Below, one piece after another: positions 25,742-34,092 of a stretch of 64,000 nt of DNA. Numbering within the stretch: the first letter of the stretch is position 1; each line of letters opens with the position of its first letter. The position numbers were made by a program, and so were the translations under genes. This DNA comes from Bacillota bacterium. GTDB lineage: Bacteria; Bacillota_I; Bacilli_A; Erysipelotrichales; Erysipelotrichaceae. Location of the stretch: assembly GCA_023249475.1 (NCBI GenBank), contig JAHFCO010000002.1:1-64000 (forward strand), in the 5' to 3' direction. The notes under the pieces are model-generated. The model was not told where the DNA came from, did not search any database, and saw only the letters and a list, made by a program, of their open reading frames with translations.

Positions 25742-26881
25742 GTGAATCCACTCAATCCGACAATCAACTTCTATTCGGTCCTCATCCTGGTCATCCTCTG
25801 GTTGCATTCGGACAAGCAGGAAGAGAAACGCTCCCTCCAGTATCGATTGTATATGCTGATGTTGGATTCGACGATCGTTCTATTGGTTTTCGACGTTTTC
25901 AGTCGCATGGACGGGAACGCCGACTCGATCTTCCCGGTGCTTAACCAAGTCGGCAACTTCGTCGTGTTCGGGCTCAGCCCCGTCCTTCCATCGTTGTGGT
26001 TGGTCTATGTCGTCAACCAGGTTTTCCAGGATGAAGAGAAATCGCTGAAACTGACGAAGCCTTTGATCCTCTTCTGGTTCATGAATCTTATGACCGTCGT
26101 GTTGTCCTTGAACTATGGGTGGTACTACTCGATCGACGCGCAAAACATGTATCACAGGGGATCGTACTTCCTCGTCCCCGTCATCTATAATTTCGCATTG
26201 TTGCTGATCTCTTTTATTTATGTGATGAAGAATACGAAATCCATCCACAAGAACCATCGGTTCACCCTTATGTTCTTCCCGCTTTTCTTCCTCTTCAGCG
26301 TCGTTCTTCAAGTCTTTTTATACGGCTTCCCGATCCTTCTGAATTCGGTGGTGCTCTCTTTATTGTTTGTCAGTCTGAACATCCAAAACCATGGCATGAA
26401 CACGGACTATCTCACCGGTATCAGCAATCGCAAGAAACTCGAATCCTACTTAAAGGAAAAGGTTCGCTACAGTTCCGAAAAGAAGAGTTTCTCGGCCATC
26501 ATGGTCGATATCGATAACTTCAAATCCATCAACGACACCTTCGGACACGACATGGGGGATTCGGCGCTGCAATCGGCCGTCAGTCTTCTCAACGGGTGCA
26601 TCCGGAATTCCGATTTTCTTGCCCGTTACGGCGGGGATGAGTTCTTCATGATTCTGTCAATCGACGACCATGGAAAACTCGAGGAAGTCGTAGAACGTAT
26701 CCGGACCCAACTAGCGAAGTTCAATGCCTCGAAAGGACAGCCCTACACCCTTGAATTCAGCATGGGGTACGGGGTTTATGACGTAAGCAAACGGCAAACG
26801 ACACAGGAGTTCGAGAACCTGCTCGACCAACGGCTTTATGAAGAAAAGCAGAAAAGATCCGGTGTCCGATCCGATCAGTAA
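25742..26881 (+). CDS. membrane-bound diguanylate cyclase (GGDEF)
   Basis: A 379-residue protein with about six or seven N-terminal membrane helices (residues 8-215) and a C-terminal GGDEF domain (DYLTGISNRKKLESYL onward). The catalytic GGDEF motif is intact (residues 297-301, ARYGGDEFF), and an RxxD inhibitory site (RNSD) lies five residues before it, so it should make c-di-GMP with product inhibition. The start chosen is the GTG at 25742, with GGTGGG 9 bases upstream; another GTG 12 bases earlier overlaps that ribosome site. It lies alone between terminators. Confidence 0.87.
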   Translation: MNPLNPTINFYSVLILVILWLHSDKQEEKRSLQYRLYMLMLDSTIVLLVFDVFSRMDGNADSIFPVLNQVGNFVVFGLSPVLPSLWLVYVVNQVFQDEEKSLKLTKPLILFWFMNLMTVVLSLNYGWYYSIDAQNMYHRGSYFLVPVIYNFALLLISFIYVMKNTKSIHKNHRFTLMFFPLFFLFSVVLQVFLYGFPILLNSVVLSLLFVSLNIQNHGMNTDYLTGISNRKKLESYLKEKVRYSSEKKSFSAIMVDIDNFKSINDTFGHDMGDSALQSAVSLLNGCIRNSDFLARYGGDEFFMILSIDDHGKLEEVVERIRTQLAKFNASKGQPYTLEFSMGYGVYDVSKRQTTQEFENLLDQRLYEEKQKRSGVRSDQ

Positions 26882-26883
26882 TC

Positions 26884-26913
26884 ACGGTTCCCTAGCGCGG
26901 GAACCGTTTTATT
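26884..26913 (+). terminator. Rho-independent terminator after the diguanylate cyclase
   Basis: ACGGTTCCC / GGGAACCGT with a six-base loop and TTT ATTT. Confidence 0.85.
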
Positions 26914-26974
26914 TGACATCGAGGAGGGGGTTTGAACTCGGAAAACCATCAATATTCCCAGGAATTCATGGTGA

Positions 26975-26988
26975 TGTAAACGATTTCT
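26975..26988 (+). promoter_or_regulatory. cre-like site upstream of glgB
   Basis: TGTAAACGATTTCT matches the cre consensus TGWNANCGNTNWCA except at the last base, and lies 17 bases before the -35 box. Confidence 0.35.
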
Positions 26989-27004
26989 TCAGAATTTTCC
27001 GCTT

Positions 27005-27033
27005 TTGACAGTACTACCCGAATCAAGTACAAT
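27005..27033 (+). promoter_or_regulatory. promoter of glgB
   Basis: TTGACA (27005-27010) and TACAAT (27028-27033) with a 17-base spacer, 24 bases before the start codon. Confidence 0.8.
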
Positions 27034-27056
27034 GAAACTAACCACAAGGGGGTCAC

Positions 27057-28892
27057 ATGATCATGCTGCAACACGCACTCGTCGAGCAGTTCCATTCAGG
27101 CCATAGCCTGGATGCGCACCATTTATTCGGAGCGCACTTTTCCTATGAAGGGGTCAACGGTGTCCGCTTCACGGTATATGCCCCGCATGCCCATCGGGTA
27201 CAGGTCGTCGGATCGTTCAACGACTGGGGCTATCCGATCGAGATGCACCGTGCGACGACCGGAGGGATCTGGAGCGTTTTCGTAAGCAATGTCTCGGAAT
27301 GGGCGATGTATAAATACGTCATCCAAAAGGCGGACGGACATTGGATCGAAAAAGCCGATCCTTATGCGATCTCCAGTGAAATGCGACCCAAGCACGCTTC
27401 GCTCGTCGTCAATCTGAAAGGCTACTCCTGGCATGATGCGATCTGGCTGAACCGCCGATCCAAAGGCTTTCAGGAAGCCATCAACATCTACGAACTGCAT
27501 CTGGGGAGTTGGAAGAAAAAAGACGGTACGACATGGTTGAACTATGTGGAAATCGCCAGGGAACTGGTCCCGTACCTGAAAGAAATGGGATACACCCACA
27601 TCGAAATCATGCCGGTGACGGAACATCCCTTCGATGGTTCCTGGGGGTATCAATCGCACGGGTACTTCTCGGTCACCAGCCGCTACGGAACCCCGAAGCA
27701 ACTGATGGAATTCGTCGACCTTCTGCATCAGGCGGAGATCGGCGTCATCTTCGATTTCGTCCCGGTCCACTTCGTCCGCGACGCCTTCGGTCTGGCGCAT
27801 TTCGACGGATCGCCGGTGTATGAGTATCCCAACGACCACGACGCCAATAGCCAATGGGGAACCTTGAACTTCGATTTATGGCGCGAGGAAGTCCGTTCGT
27901 TCCTCATGTCCAGCGCCAATTACTGGCTTGAAACCTATCATATGGATGGATTACGCGTCGATGCGGTCAGCAACATCATTTTCTGGCATGGCAACAAGCA
28001 ACGCGGCGTCAACGACGGGGCGCTGGCATTCATCCGCCGCATGAACTATTACCTGAACCAACGCCATCCCAACGTCTTGTTGTTTGCGGAGGATTCCTCC
28101 GATTTCCCGAAAGTCACCCATTCCACCTATGAAATGGGCTTGGGCTTCGACTATAAATGGGATTTAGGGTGGATGAACGATACCTTGAAATACTACGCCT
28201 TGGACCCGATCTACAGAGCCTTCCACCACCATTCCTTGACCTTCTCGATGGCGTATTTCTACTCCGAGAAGTTCGTCCTTCCCTTAAGCCACGACGAAGT
28301 CGTCCATGGCAAAGGGGCCATCATCAATAAGATGTGGGGGGACTACAACCAAAAATTCTCCCAAGTGAAGAATCTGTACTTGTACATGTTCGCCCATCCG
28401 GGTAAGAAACTGAACTTCATGGGCAACGAACTGGCGCATTTCCGCGAGTGGGACGAAAACCGCGAACTGGATTGGTTCCTCCTCGAATATGCGAAACACG
28501 CGGCATTCAAACGCTTCATGCAGGATCTGAACCAGATCTACCGCTATCACCCTTGCCTGAGCCGCTATGACTACACGCAGAACGGGTTCCGCTGGATCGA
28601 CGCGGACAACGCATCGCAATCCATCTATTCTTTCTATCGCGAAGACGAGAAGAGCGTCATCCTGGTCCTGCTCAACATGACTCCGATCGCCTATGAAGGA
28701 TTCAGGATCGGCGTTCCGTACGAGGGCAACTATGTGGAGATCATCAACTCCGAAAAAGCGATCTACGACGGGTGCGACATGTGCAACTTCCAACCGGTCC
28801 ATTCCGACGCCATCCACAACCATGGCTATCATCACTCCATCAACGTACGGATCGCCCCGTTTGCGGCGGTTTACTTCGAATTTACCAAGTAA
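27057..28892 (+). CDS. glgB: 1,4-alpha-glucan branching enzyme
   Basis: A 611-residue GH13 branching enzyme that makes alpha-1,6 branches in glycogen. An N-terminal CBM48 (VRFTVYAPHAHRVQVVGSFN) precedes the TIM barrel: ELHLGSW, EHPFDGSWGYQ, the nucleophile Asp in MDGLRVDAVSN, the acid/base Glu in LFAEDSSDFP and the third Asp in LSHDEVVHGKG. AAGGGGG lies before the ATG at 27057; a second ATG six bases on is also possible. Followed by glgP. No glgA or glgC is in the window, so synthesis genes must lie elsewhere. Confidence 0.95.
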   Translation: MIMLQHALVEQFHSGHSLDAHHLFGAHFSYEGVNGVRFTVYAPHAHRVQVVGSFNDWGYPIEMHRATTGGIWSVFVSNVSEWAMYKYVIQKADGHWIEKADPYAISSEMRPKHASLVVNLKGYSWHDAIWLNRRSKGFQEAINIYELHLGSWKKKDGTTWLNYVEIARELVPYLKEMGYTHIEIMPVTEHPFDGSWGYQSHGYFSVTSRYGTPKQLMEFVDLLHQAEIGVIFDFVPVHFVRDAFGLAHFDGSPVYEYPNDHDANSQWGTLNFDLWREEVRSFLMSSANYWLETYHMDGLRVDAVSNIIFWHGNKQRGVNDGALAFIRRMNYYLNQRHPNVLLFAEDSSDFPKVTHSTYEMGLGFDYKWDLGWMNDTLKYYALDPIYRAFHHHSLTFSMAYFYSEKFVLPLSHDEVVHGKGAIINKMWGDYNQKFSQVKNLYLYMFAHPGKKLNFMGNELAHFREWDENRELDWFLLEYAKHAAFKRFMQDLNQIYRYHPCLSRYDYTQNGFRWIDADNASQSIYSFYREDEKSVILVLLNMTPIAYEGFRIGVPYEGNYVEIINSEKAIYDGCDMCNFQPVHSDAIHNHGYHHSINVRIAPFAAVYFEFTK

Positions 28893-28901
28893 AATTAGCG
28901 T

Positions 28902-28930
28902 TTGATATTTGTTGTGATATCTGATATTAT
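28902..28930 (+). promoter_or_regulatory. promoter of glgP
   Basis: TTGATA (28902-28907) and TATTAT (28925-28930), 17-base spacer. Confidence 0.6.
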
Positions 28931-28955
28931 CATTTCGCATCCTTAGGAGGACGTC

Positions 28956-31358
28956 ATGTTTCAAAACAAATTTCAATTTAAGCGGGACTTCACCCAACGC
29001 GTCGTAGAAACTTACGGCCGTTCGGTTGAACAATCCCACCGTACTGAACGATATATGGTATTGGGCGGGATGGTGCGTGACTACGCATCCATCCACTGGA
29101 AAGAAAGCAAGGAGATCGCCGCGACGCTGGGTGCGAAGCAGATGGTCTATTTCTCCATGGAATTCTTGATCGGCCGCTTGTTGACAAGCAACCTGATGAA
29201 CCTGGGCATCTACGATGTCGTCAAGGACGGTTTGTCCGACCTTGGCATCGACATCAACGAGATCGAAAACATGGAAAGCGACGCGGGGTTGGGCAACGGC
29301 GGGTTAGGCCGTTTGGCCGCCTGCTTCCTGGATTCCTTAGCTTCGTTATCCTTACCCGGTCACGGGAACTGCCTGCGCTATGAATACGGGCTGTTTCGTC
29401 AGAAGATCCAGAACGGTTATCAGATCGAAGTCCCCGACCAATGGCTTCGATTAGGCAACGTCTGGGAAGTACGTAAACCCAAACACGCCGTGGAAGTCAA
29501 ATTCTGGGGTCGTGTGGAAATGCGCAAGGACGAAGAAGGGAAGGTCCGTTTCGAACATGTCGATGCGGAACACATCCTCGCCGTACCCTATGATATGCCG
29601 GTCGTCGGGAAATCGACCGACATGACCAACACCTTGCGGCTGTGGAGCGCGGAAGCTTCCGACATCCTCCCCGCCAACAAGGATTTCCGTCAATACATCA
29701 CCGAACTCCGTGAAATCTGTCAGAACGTCTATCCGGACGATTCGACGGAACACGGTCGTTTCCTGCGCTTGAAACAACAGTATTTCTTCGTATCCGCCGG
29801 CTTGGCCGCCTTCATCAAGGGCCATCTGCGCATCCATCCCGACCTCACCAACCTTCCCGAAAAAGTCGTCTTCCAACTCAACGACACCCATCCCGTCCTA
29901 TCGATCCCTGAGCTGATGCGGATTTTGATGGACGACCATGGGTTCGACTGGGATCAGGCTTGGGGTATCGTTTCGAAGGTCATGGCCTACACCAACCATA
30001 CCGTCATGGCCGAAGCGCTGGAAAAATGGCCGGTCCATTTCGTACAGCAGCTTCTTCCGCGCATCTACATGATCATCGAAGAGATCAACAAGCGCTTCCT
30101 GGACGATGTCCGTGCGAAGTTCCCGGGCGACGAAGCCTTGGTCCACCGCGTTTCGATCATCAAGGACGGGCAGATCCACATGGCGAACCTCGCCATCGTC
30201 GGTGCGTTCTCGGTCAACGGGGTCGCCAAACTGCATACCGAAATCCTGATCAACGATGTCATGAAGGACTTCTACCTTCTCTTCCCCGACAAATTCAACA
30301 ACAAGACCAACGGGATCACGCATCGCCGCTGGTTGCTTTACTCCAACCCGCAACTCAAAGCGTTGCTGGATGAAACGATCGGCGAAGATTATGCCTATCG
30401 TCCGGAAGAACTCGAGAAACTGATGGACCATGTGGACGATAAGGCGCTACAGGCGAAGTTCATGGCGGTCAAACGCCAACGCAAGGAAATCCTTGCCGCC
30501 TACATCAAGAAAACCTTGAACATCACTGTGGATGTGGACTCGATCTTCGATGTCCAGGCGAAACGCCTCCACGCGTACAAACGTCAATTATTGAACGTGT
30601 TGCACATCATTTCGTTGATCAAGGAAATCGAAACCAACCCTGAATTCACGATGACGCCGCGTACCTTCATCTTCGCCGCGAAAGCCGCGCCGGCCTACTA
30701 CTTCGCGAAGAAAGTCATCAAACTCATCCACAGCGTCGCCGCGAAAGTCAACGACGACCCCGTATACAACCGCTTCCTTAAAGTCGTCTTCATCCCCAAC
30801 TACAACGTTTCGATCGCCGAGATCCTGATGAACGCCGCCGATGTCTCCGAACAGATTTCGACCGCGGGCAAGGAAGCTTCCGGTACCGGGAACATGAAGT
30901 TCATGATGAACGGTGCGATCACCCTCGGTACATTGGATGGCGCCAACGTCGAAATCGACGAATGCGTCGGACGCGACTACGATGTCATCTTCGGGATGAC
31001 CGTGGAAGAAATCGACGAATTGAAGAAAAAGGGCTATGACGCCTGGAAGTACTATAACGCCAACCCGAGACTCAAGTCGGTCGTCGATAGTCTGATCGAC
31101 GGGACCTTCGAAGCTAACCGCGAGGAATTCAAAGCGATCTTCGACGAACTGATGTATCGCAACGACGAATACTATCTCTTGGCCGATTTCGATGCCTACG
31201 CCGCCGCCCAGCTTGAAGTCCAACGTCGTTACCTCGACAAAGACTACTGGCCGAAAATGTGTCTGGTGAACATCGCCAAGTCCGGTTTCTTCTCTTCGGA
31301 CCGTACGATCCGTCAATATGCGGATGAAATCTGGCACATCCGATCCTTAGACCAATAG
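28956..31358 (+). CDS. glgP: glycogen/maltodextrin phosphorylase
   Basis: An 800-residue PLP-dependent GT35 phosphorylase releasing glucose-1-phosphate from alpha-1,4 glucans. The glycine-rich loop ESDAGLGNGGLGRLAACFLD is near residue 110, and the PLP lysine lies in EASGTGNMKFMMNGA with TLDGANVE near 655-675. Regulatory N-terminal extensions of eukaryotic forms are missing. GGAGG lies 8 bases upstream. Its product feeds the mutase encoded 5 kb upstream. Confidence 0.96.
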   Translation: MFQNKFQFKRDFTQRVVETYGRSVEQSHRTERYMVLGGMVRDYASIHWKESKEIAATLGAKQMVYFSMEFLIGRLLTSNLMNLGIYDVVKDGLSDLGIDINEIENMESDAGLGNGGLGRLAACFLDSLASLSLPGHGNCLRYEYGLFRQKIQNGYQIEVPDQWLRLGNVWEVRKPKHAVEVKFWGRVEMRKDEEGKVRFEHVDAEHILAVPYDMPVVGKSTDMTNTLRLWSAEASDILPANKDFRQYITELREICQNVYPDDSTEHGRFLRLKQQYFFVSAGLAAFIKGHLRIHPDLTNLPEKVVFQLNDTHPVLSIPELMRILMDDHGFDWDQAWGIVSKVMAYTNHTVMAEALEKWPVHFVQQLLPRIYMIIEEINKRFLDDVRAKFPGDEALVHRVSIIKDGQIHMANLAIVGAFSVNGVAKLHTEILINDVMKDFYLLFPDKFNNKTNGITHRRWLLYSNPQLKALLDETIGEDYAYRPEELEKLMDHVDDKALQAKFMAVKRQRKEILAAYIKKTLNITVDVDSIFDVQAKRLHAYKRQLLNVLHIISLIKEIETNPEFTMTPRTFIFAAKAAPAYYFAKKVIKLIHSVAAKVNDDPVYNRFLKVVFIPNYNVSIAEILMNAADVSEQISTAGKEASGTGNMKFMMNGAITLGTLDGANVEIDECVGRDYDVIFGMTVEEIDELKKKGYDAWKYYNANPRLKSVVDSLIDGTFEANREEFKAIFDELMYRNDEYYLLADFDAYAAAQLEVQRRYLDKDYWPKMCLVNIAKSGFFSSDRTIRQYADEIWHIRSLDQ

Positions 31359-31380
31359 AGCGGGAAATCCCGCTCTTTTT
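31357..31380 (+). terminator. Rho-independent terminator after glgP
   Basis: AGAGCGGGA / TCCCGCTCT with an AA loop and five Ts. Confidence 0.85.
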
Positions 31381-31405
31381 CTTCTCTACACAAATCGCGA
31401 TTTAT

Positions 31406-31414
31406 TGGTATAAT
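31406..31414 (+). promoter_or_regulatory. extended -10 promoter of pulA
   Basis: TGGTATAAT, a TGn-extended consensus -10, 24 bases before the start; the -35 region is poor. Confidence 0.5.
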
Positions 31415-31438
31415 AGAAACGACAAAAAAGGTAAGCCG

Positions 31439-33577
31439 ATGCGAAAAGTCGAAAAGTTCGAAGCCCATCTCGATGACTACAAGGTCATCACGATTTATCT
31501 CTCCCGCCAGTTCTACCAAGGACGCAGCGAGAGTTTTTTCCTGCGTGACAGCGCCGGGAAGTTATCGAAACTCCCCATCCACGGATTCGAACTGACTTCC
31601 GGGGATTATACGAAATATGTCCTGGGGGCGCCGGATTCGATCGTCATCGGCGATGCCTACGACGTGGTCGAGGAACATTCCCTCTCCACACCCCTACAAT
31701 TCGCCCTGATCACCAAGACGGCGCGTTTCGATGAAGAATTCTACTACGAAGGCGACGACCTCGGGGTCCATCCCGTCGGCAGCCATACGGATTTCGCCCT
31801 ATGGGCACCGACCGCCAACCGCGTCATGGTCGAAGTCTATGTGGACGATGTCAAGGAACTCAGGGAAATGAAACGTACGGAGAAAGGGGTTTTCCGCCAT
31901 CGTTTCAGCCGCAATCTCCATGGCAGCGGCTATCTTTACCATATCCTGGTCAACGGGAAATGGAACCAGACCACCGACCCCATCGCCCGTTCTTCCTTCG
32001 CCAACAACAAAATGTCCGCCGTCATCGACTATACGAAGATCGACGTCGAAAACTTCTCGAAAAACCTCCCTCCCTTCAAAAACCAAACCGATGCGATCCT
32101 CTATGAACTCAGCGTACGCGACTTCTCCATGATGAGTGAGGGAAACATTCCCGAACGGGGCAAGTTCATGGCGTTCACCCACGAGAACACGAAGACCGAC
32201 GCCGGCTATTCCACCGGCATTTCCTATATCAAAGAACTCGGGGTCACCCACGTCCAGATCATGCCGATGTATGATTTCGCGACCGTCGACGAACTCAACG
32301 TCAGCGCCTTTTACAACTGGGGATACGACCCGCTTCAATACAATGTCCCGGAAGGCAGTTACACCACCGATCCGGATCAACCGATCCTGCGTGTCAAAGA
32401 AGCCAAGATGATGGTCCAGGCGTTCCATAAACAAGGATTACGCGTCAACATGGACGTCGTCTACAACCATGTCTATGACATGGACACCAGTCCTTTCGAG
32501 AAAGTCGTACCGTATTACTATTTCCGCCGTTCGGCGACAGGCGCCCTGTCCAACGGTTCGTTCTGCAACAACGATTTGGATTCCAACCGCCGCATGGTCC
32601 GCAAGTTCATCCTGGATTCCTGTAAATGCTGGATGGAAGCCTACGATGTCGACGGATTCCGCTTCGACCTCATGGGTGTGTTGGACGTCGTGACGATGAA
32701 CGAAGTCGTCGCCCAATCCCGCGCCCTCAAAGCCGATGCGATGATCTACGGCGAAGGGTGGAACATGCCGACGATCTTGGACGAGAACCTGAAGGCGAAC
32801 ATGGGCAACCAGGCGCAAATGCCCGAAATCGGCCATTTCAACGACTTCTTCCGCGAGCATGTCAAAGGGCGGACCAACCCCAACGAAATCACCGTACGCG
32901 GTTATTGTGCGGGGGATACCAACTACCTGCCGGCCATGTATTCGGCGATGATCGGGAACTGCCTCAACGACGACCGGGTCAAAATCTTCGAACAACCCCA
33001 CCAATCCATCAATTACGTGGAATGCCACGATAACAGTACGTCCTGGGACAAACTCAAGGAATGTTGCAGGGAAGACCAACGCGAGGTTAGAATCCGAAAA
33101 CAAAAACTGATGATCGGGGCGATCCTGGTCGCCCAAGGCATCCCCTTCATCCATAGCGGCCAAGAGTTTTGCCGTACCAAGAGCGGACACCACAACAGTT
33201 ATCGCAGTACCGACCCGGTCAACCAACTCGATTGGCTGCGCAGGGAACGATATGACGAAGTCGTACGCTATACCCGCGATCTGATCCAGTTGCGCAAGCG
33301 GATCAGCGCTTTCCGCATGACGTCCGCCAAATGCATCCAAAAAAACGTGATGTTCTCCTCGATCGAAGAGAAAGTCTTGGTCTATCATCTCCATCATCTG
33401 AAGAACTGCGAGTTCACATCCATTTTCGTCTACATCAATCCGACCCCCCAGGTCTTCTATCAGTCATTCCCGGATTATGTGGAACTTCTCGCCAACGAAG
33501 CAGGGGCCATTACCGATTACAAAGTCCAAAGCGTCGCGATCAACCCGTATACCATGGTGATTGTGGGATCCAAGTGA
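31439..33577 (+). CDS. pulA: type I pullulanase (glycogen debranching)
   Basis: A 712-residue GH13_14 pullulanase cutting alpha-1,6 links. An N-terminal domain is followed by CBM48 (HTDFALWAPTANRVMVEVY) and the catalytic barrel with the type I signature YNWGYDPLQYNVPEGSY. Catalytic residues are seen in DGFRFDLMGVLD (nucleophile), MIYGEGWNMP (acid/base) and VECHDNSTSWD. No signal peptide is present, so it works in the cytoplasm with GlgP on glycogen or imported branched dextrins. It ends at TGA, just before the leader of the sulfoquinovose island. Confidence 0.95.
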   Translation: MRKVEKFEAHLDDYKVITIYLSRQFYQGRSESFFLRDSAGKLSKLPIHGFELTSGDYTKYVLGAPDSIVIGDAYDVVEEHSLSTPLQFALITKTARFDEEFYYEGDDLGVHPVGSHTDFALWAPTANRVMVEVYVDDVKELREMKRTEKGVFRHRFSRNLHGSGYLYHILVNGKWNQTTDPIARSSFANNKMSAVIDYTKIDVENFSKNLPPFKNQTDAILYELSVRDFSMMSEGNIPERGKFMAFTHENTKTDAGYSTGISYIKELGVTHVQIMPMYDFATVDELNVSAFYNWGYDPLQYNVPEGSYTTDPDQPILRVKEAKMMVQAFHKQGLRVNMDVVYNHVYDMDTSPFEKVVPYYYFRRSATGALSNGSFCNNDLDSNRRMVRKFILDSCKCWMEAYDVDGFRFDLMGVLDVVTMNEVVAQSRALKADAMIYGEGWNMPTILDENLKANMGNQAQMPEIGHFNDFFREHVKGRTNPNEITVRGYCAGDTNYLPAMYSAMIGNCLNDDRVKIFEQPHQSINYVECHDNSTSWDKLKECCREDQREVRIRKQKLMIGAILVAQGIPFIHSGQEFCRTKSGHHNSYRSTDPVNQLDWLRRERYDEVVRYTRDLIQLRKRISAFRMTSAKCIQKNVMFSSIEEKVLVYHLHHLKNCEFTSIFVYINPTPQVFYQSFPDYVELLANEAGAITDYKVQSVAINPYTMVIVGSK

Positions 33578-33627
33578 TCTAAGAAGTGTGCAAGATTTCA
33601 TAAATCGTAATGCTTTTTCTATTTCCG

Positions 33628-33640
33628 TTTCCGTTTCATT
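33628..33640 (-). repeat. inverted copy of the TGAAACGGAAA motif
   Basis: GTTTCCGTTTCATT read on the plus strand contains the reverse complement of TGAAACGGAAA, the core of the direct copies at 33719-33733 and 33886-33900. Confidence 0.5.
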
Positions 33641-33710
33641 GATGGACCCTCCGACGAGTGGTTTTATTGCTGATCACGGTGTCTTGGTTGCTCCGATGAG
33701 ATGATAGGAT

Positions 33711-33740
33711 TTGACTAAGGTGAAACGGAAAATCATATCT
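33711..33740 (+). promoter_or_regulatory. promoter-like copy P1 with GGTGAAACGGAAAAT
   Basis: TTGACT (33711-33716), then AA and the motif GGTGAAACGGAAAAT (33719-33733), then CATATCT as a weak -10. The layout repeats P2 168 bases downstream. Confidence 0.4.
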
Positions 33741-33759
33741 TGAGTTGACTTGACATGCA

Positions 33760-33812
33760 AGAGATCGCTTTGCCAAATGTCTCAACACGACGATGGCAGG
33801 TCTCTTTTTTTT
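33760..33812 (+). terminator. terminator-like hairpin between P1 and P2
   Basis: AGAGATC (33760-33766) pairs with GGTCTCT (33799-33805), and TGCCA (33771-33775) with TGGCA (33794-33798), followed by seven Ts. It could end pulA read-through or attenuate P1 transcripts. Confidence 0.55.
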
Positions 33813-33878
33813 GTTTCATCTAGTGTGTTGCATCAATGGCAAACCGACACTTAGGAAAATTTTTCGTTTAGTATCTCA

Positions 33879-33907
33879 TTGACTCGGTGAAACGGAAAAT
33901 ATATAAT
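33879..33907 (+). promoter_or_regulatory. main promoter P2 of the sulfoquinovose operon
   Basis: TTGACT (33879-33884) and TATAAT (33902-33907) with a 17-base spacer, near-consensus. The spacer is almost filled by GGTGAAACGGAAAAT (33886-33900), making it a candidate operator for a regulator encoded outside the window. Confidence 0.75.
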
Positions 33908-34006
33908 ATAGTTAATCAAGTTAATTTATAGGCAATTAACTCCTTAATGTAATAATTTATCGGTACCTTTGCCCAACAATCGACCGAAAAAATTTTTCAG
34001 AAAGAA

Positions 34007-34020
34007 TGTAAGCGCTAACA
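34007..34020 (+). promoter_or_regulatory. cre/LacI-type operator, copy 1
   Basis: TGTAAGCGCTAACA is palindromic and a full match to the cre consensus TGWNANCGNTNWCA; it lies about 100 bases downstream of the P2 -10 box. Confidence 0.65.
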
Positions 34021-34077
34021 TGTGAGTGAACTAGGTGAGATTTGTCGGGTCAAGAACCCAAAATTTTTTTGAAAGGA

Positions 34078-34091
34078 TGTAAGCGCTAACA
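34078..34091 (+). promoter_or_regulatory. cre/LacI-type operator, copy 2, at the start codon
   Basis: The same TGTAAGCGCTAACA ends one base before the ATG of the first gene and separates it from the ribosome site AAAGGA. CcpA or another LacI-family protein bound here would act as a roadblock. Confidence 0.65.
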
Positions 34092-34092
34092 A

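Larger units (their letters stand above)
33578..34092 (+). promoter_or_regulatory. 515-base gene-free leader of the sulfoquinovose operon
   Basis: No credible gene is present. The stretch holds, in order: an inverted copy of a TGAAACGGAAA motif, a promoter-like copy P1, a terminator-like hairpin, a better promoter P2, and two cre-type palindromes inside a 71-bp tandem duplication. Each is listed separately. The base composition is clearly more AT-rich than the upstream pullulanase gene, marking the island boundary. Confidence 0.6.

Noticed and set aside
32438-33397. 319-codon frame antisense to pullulanase
   Set aside because: Antisense shadow of conserved catalytic barrel.
33661-33860. T-box or other known riboswitch in the SQ leader
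   Set aside because: No T-box sequence, no recognised aptamer core; only a terminator-like hairpin.
34022-34072. 16-codon GTG frame as an independent gene
   Set aside because: It is copy 1 of the tandem duplication with a poor ribosome site; reported as a repeat, with a leader peptide only as a possibility.
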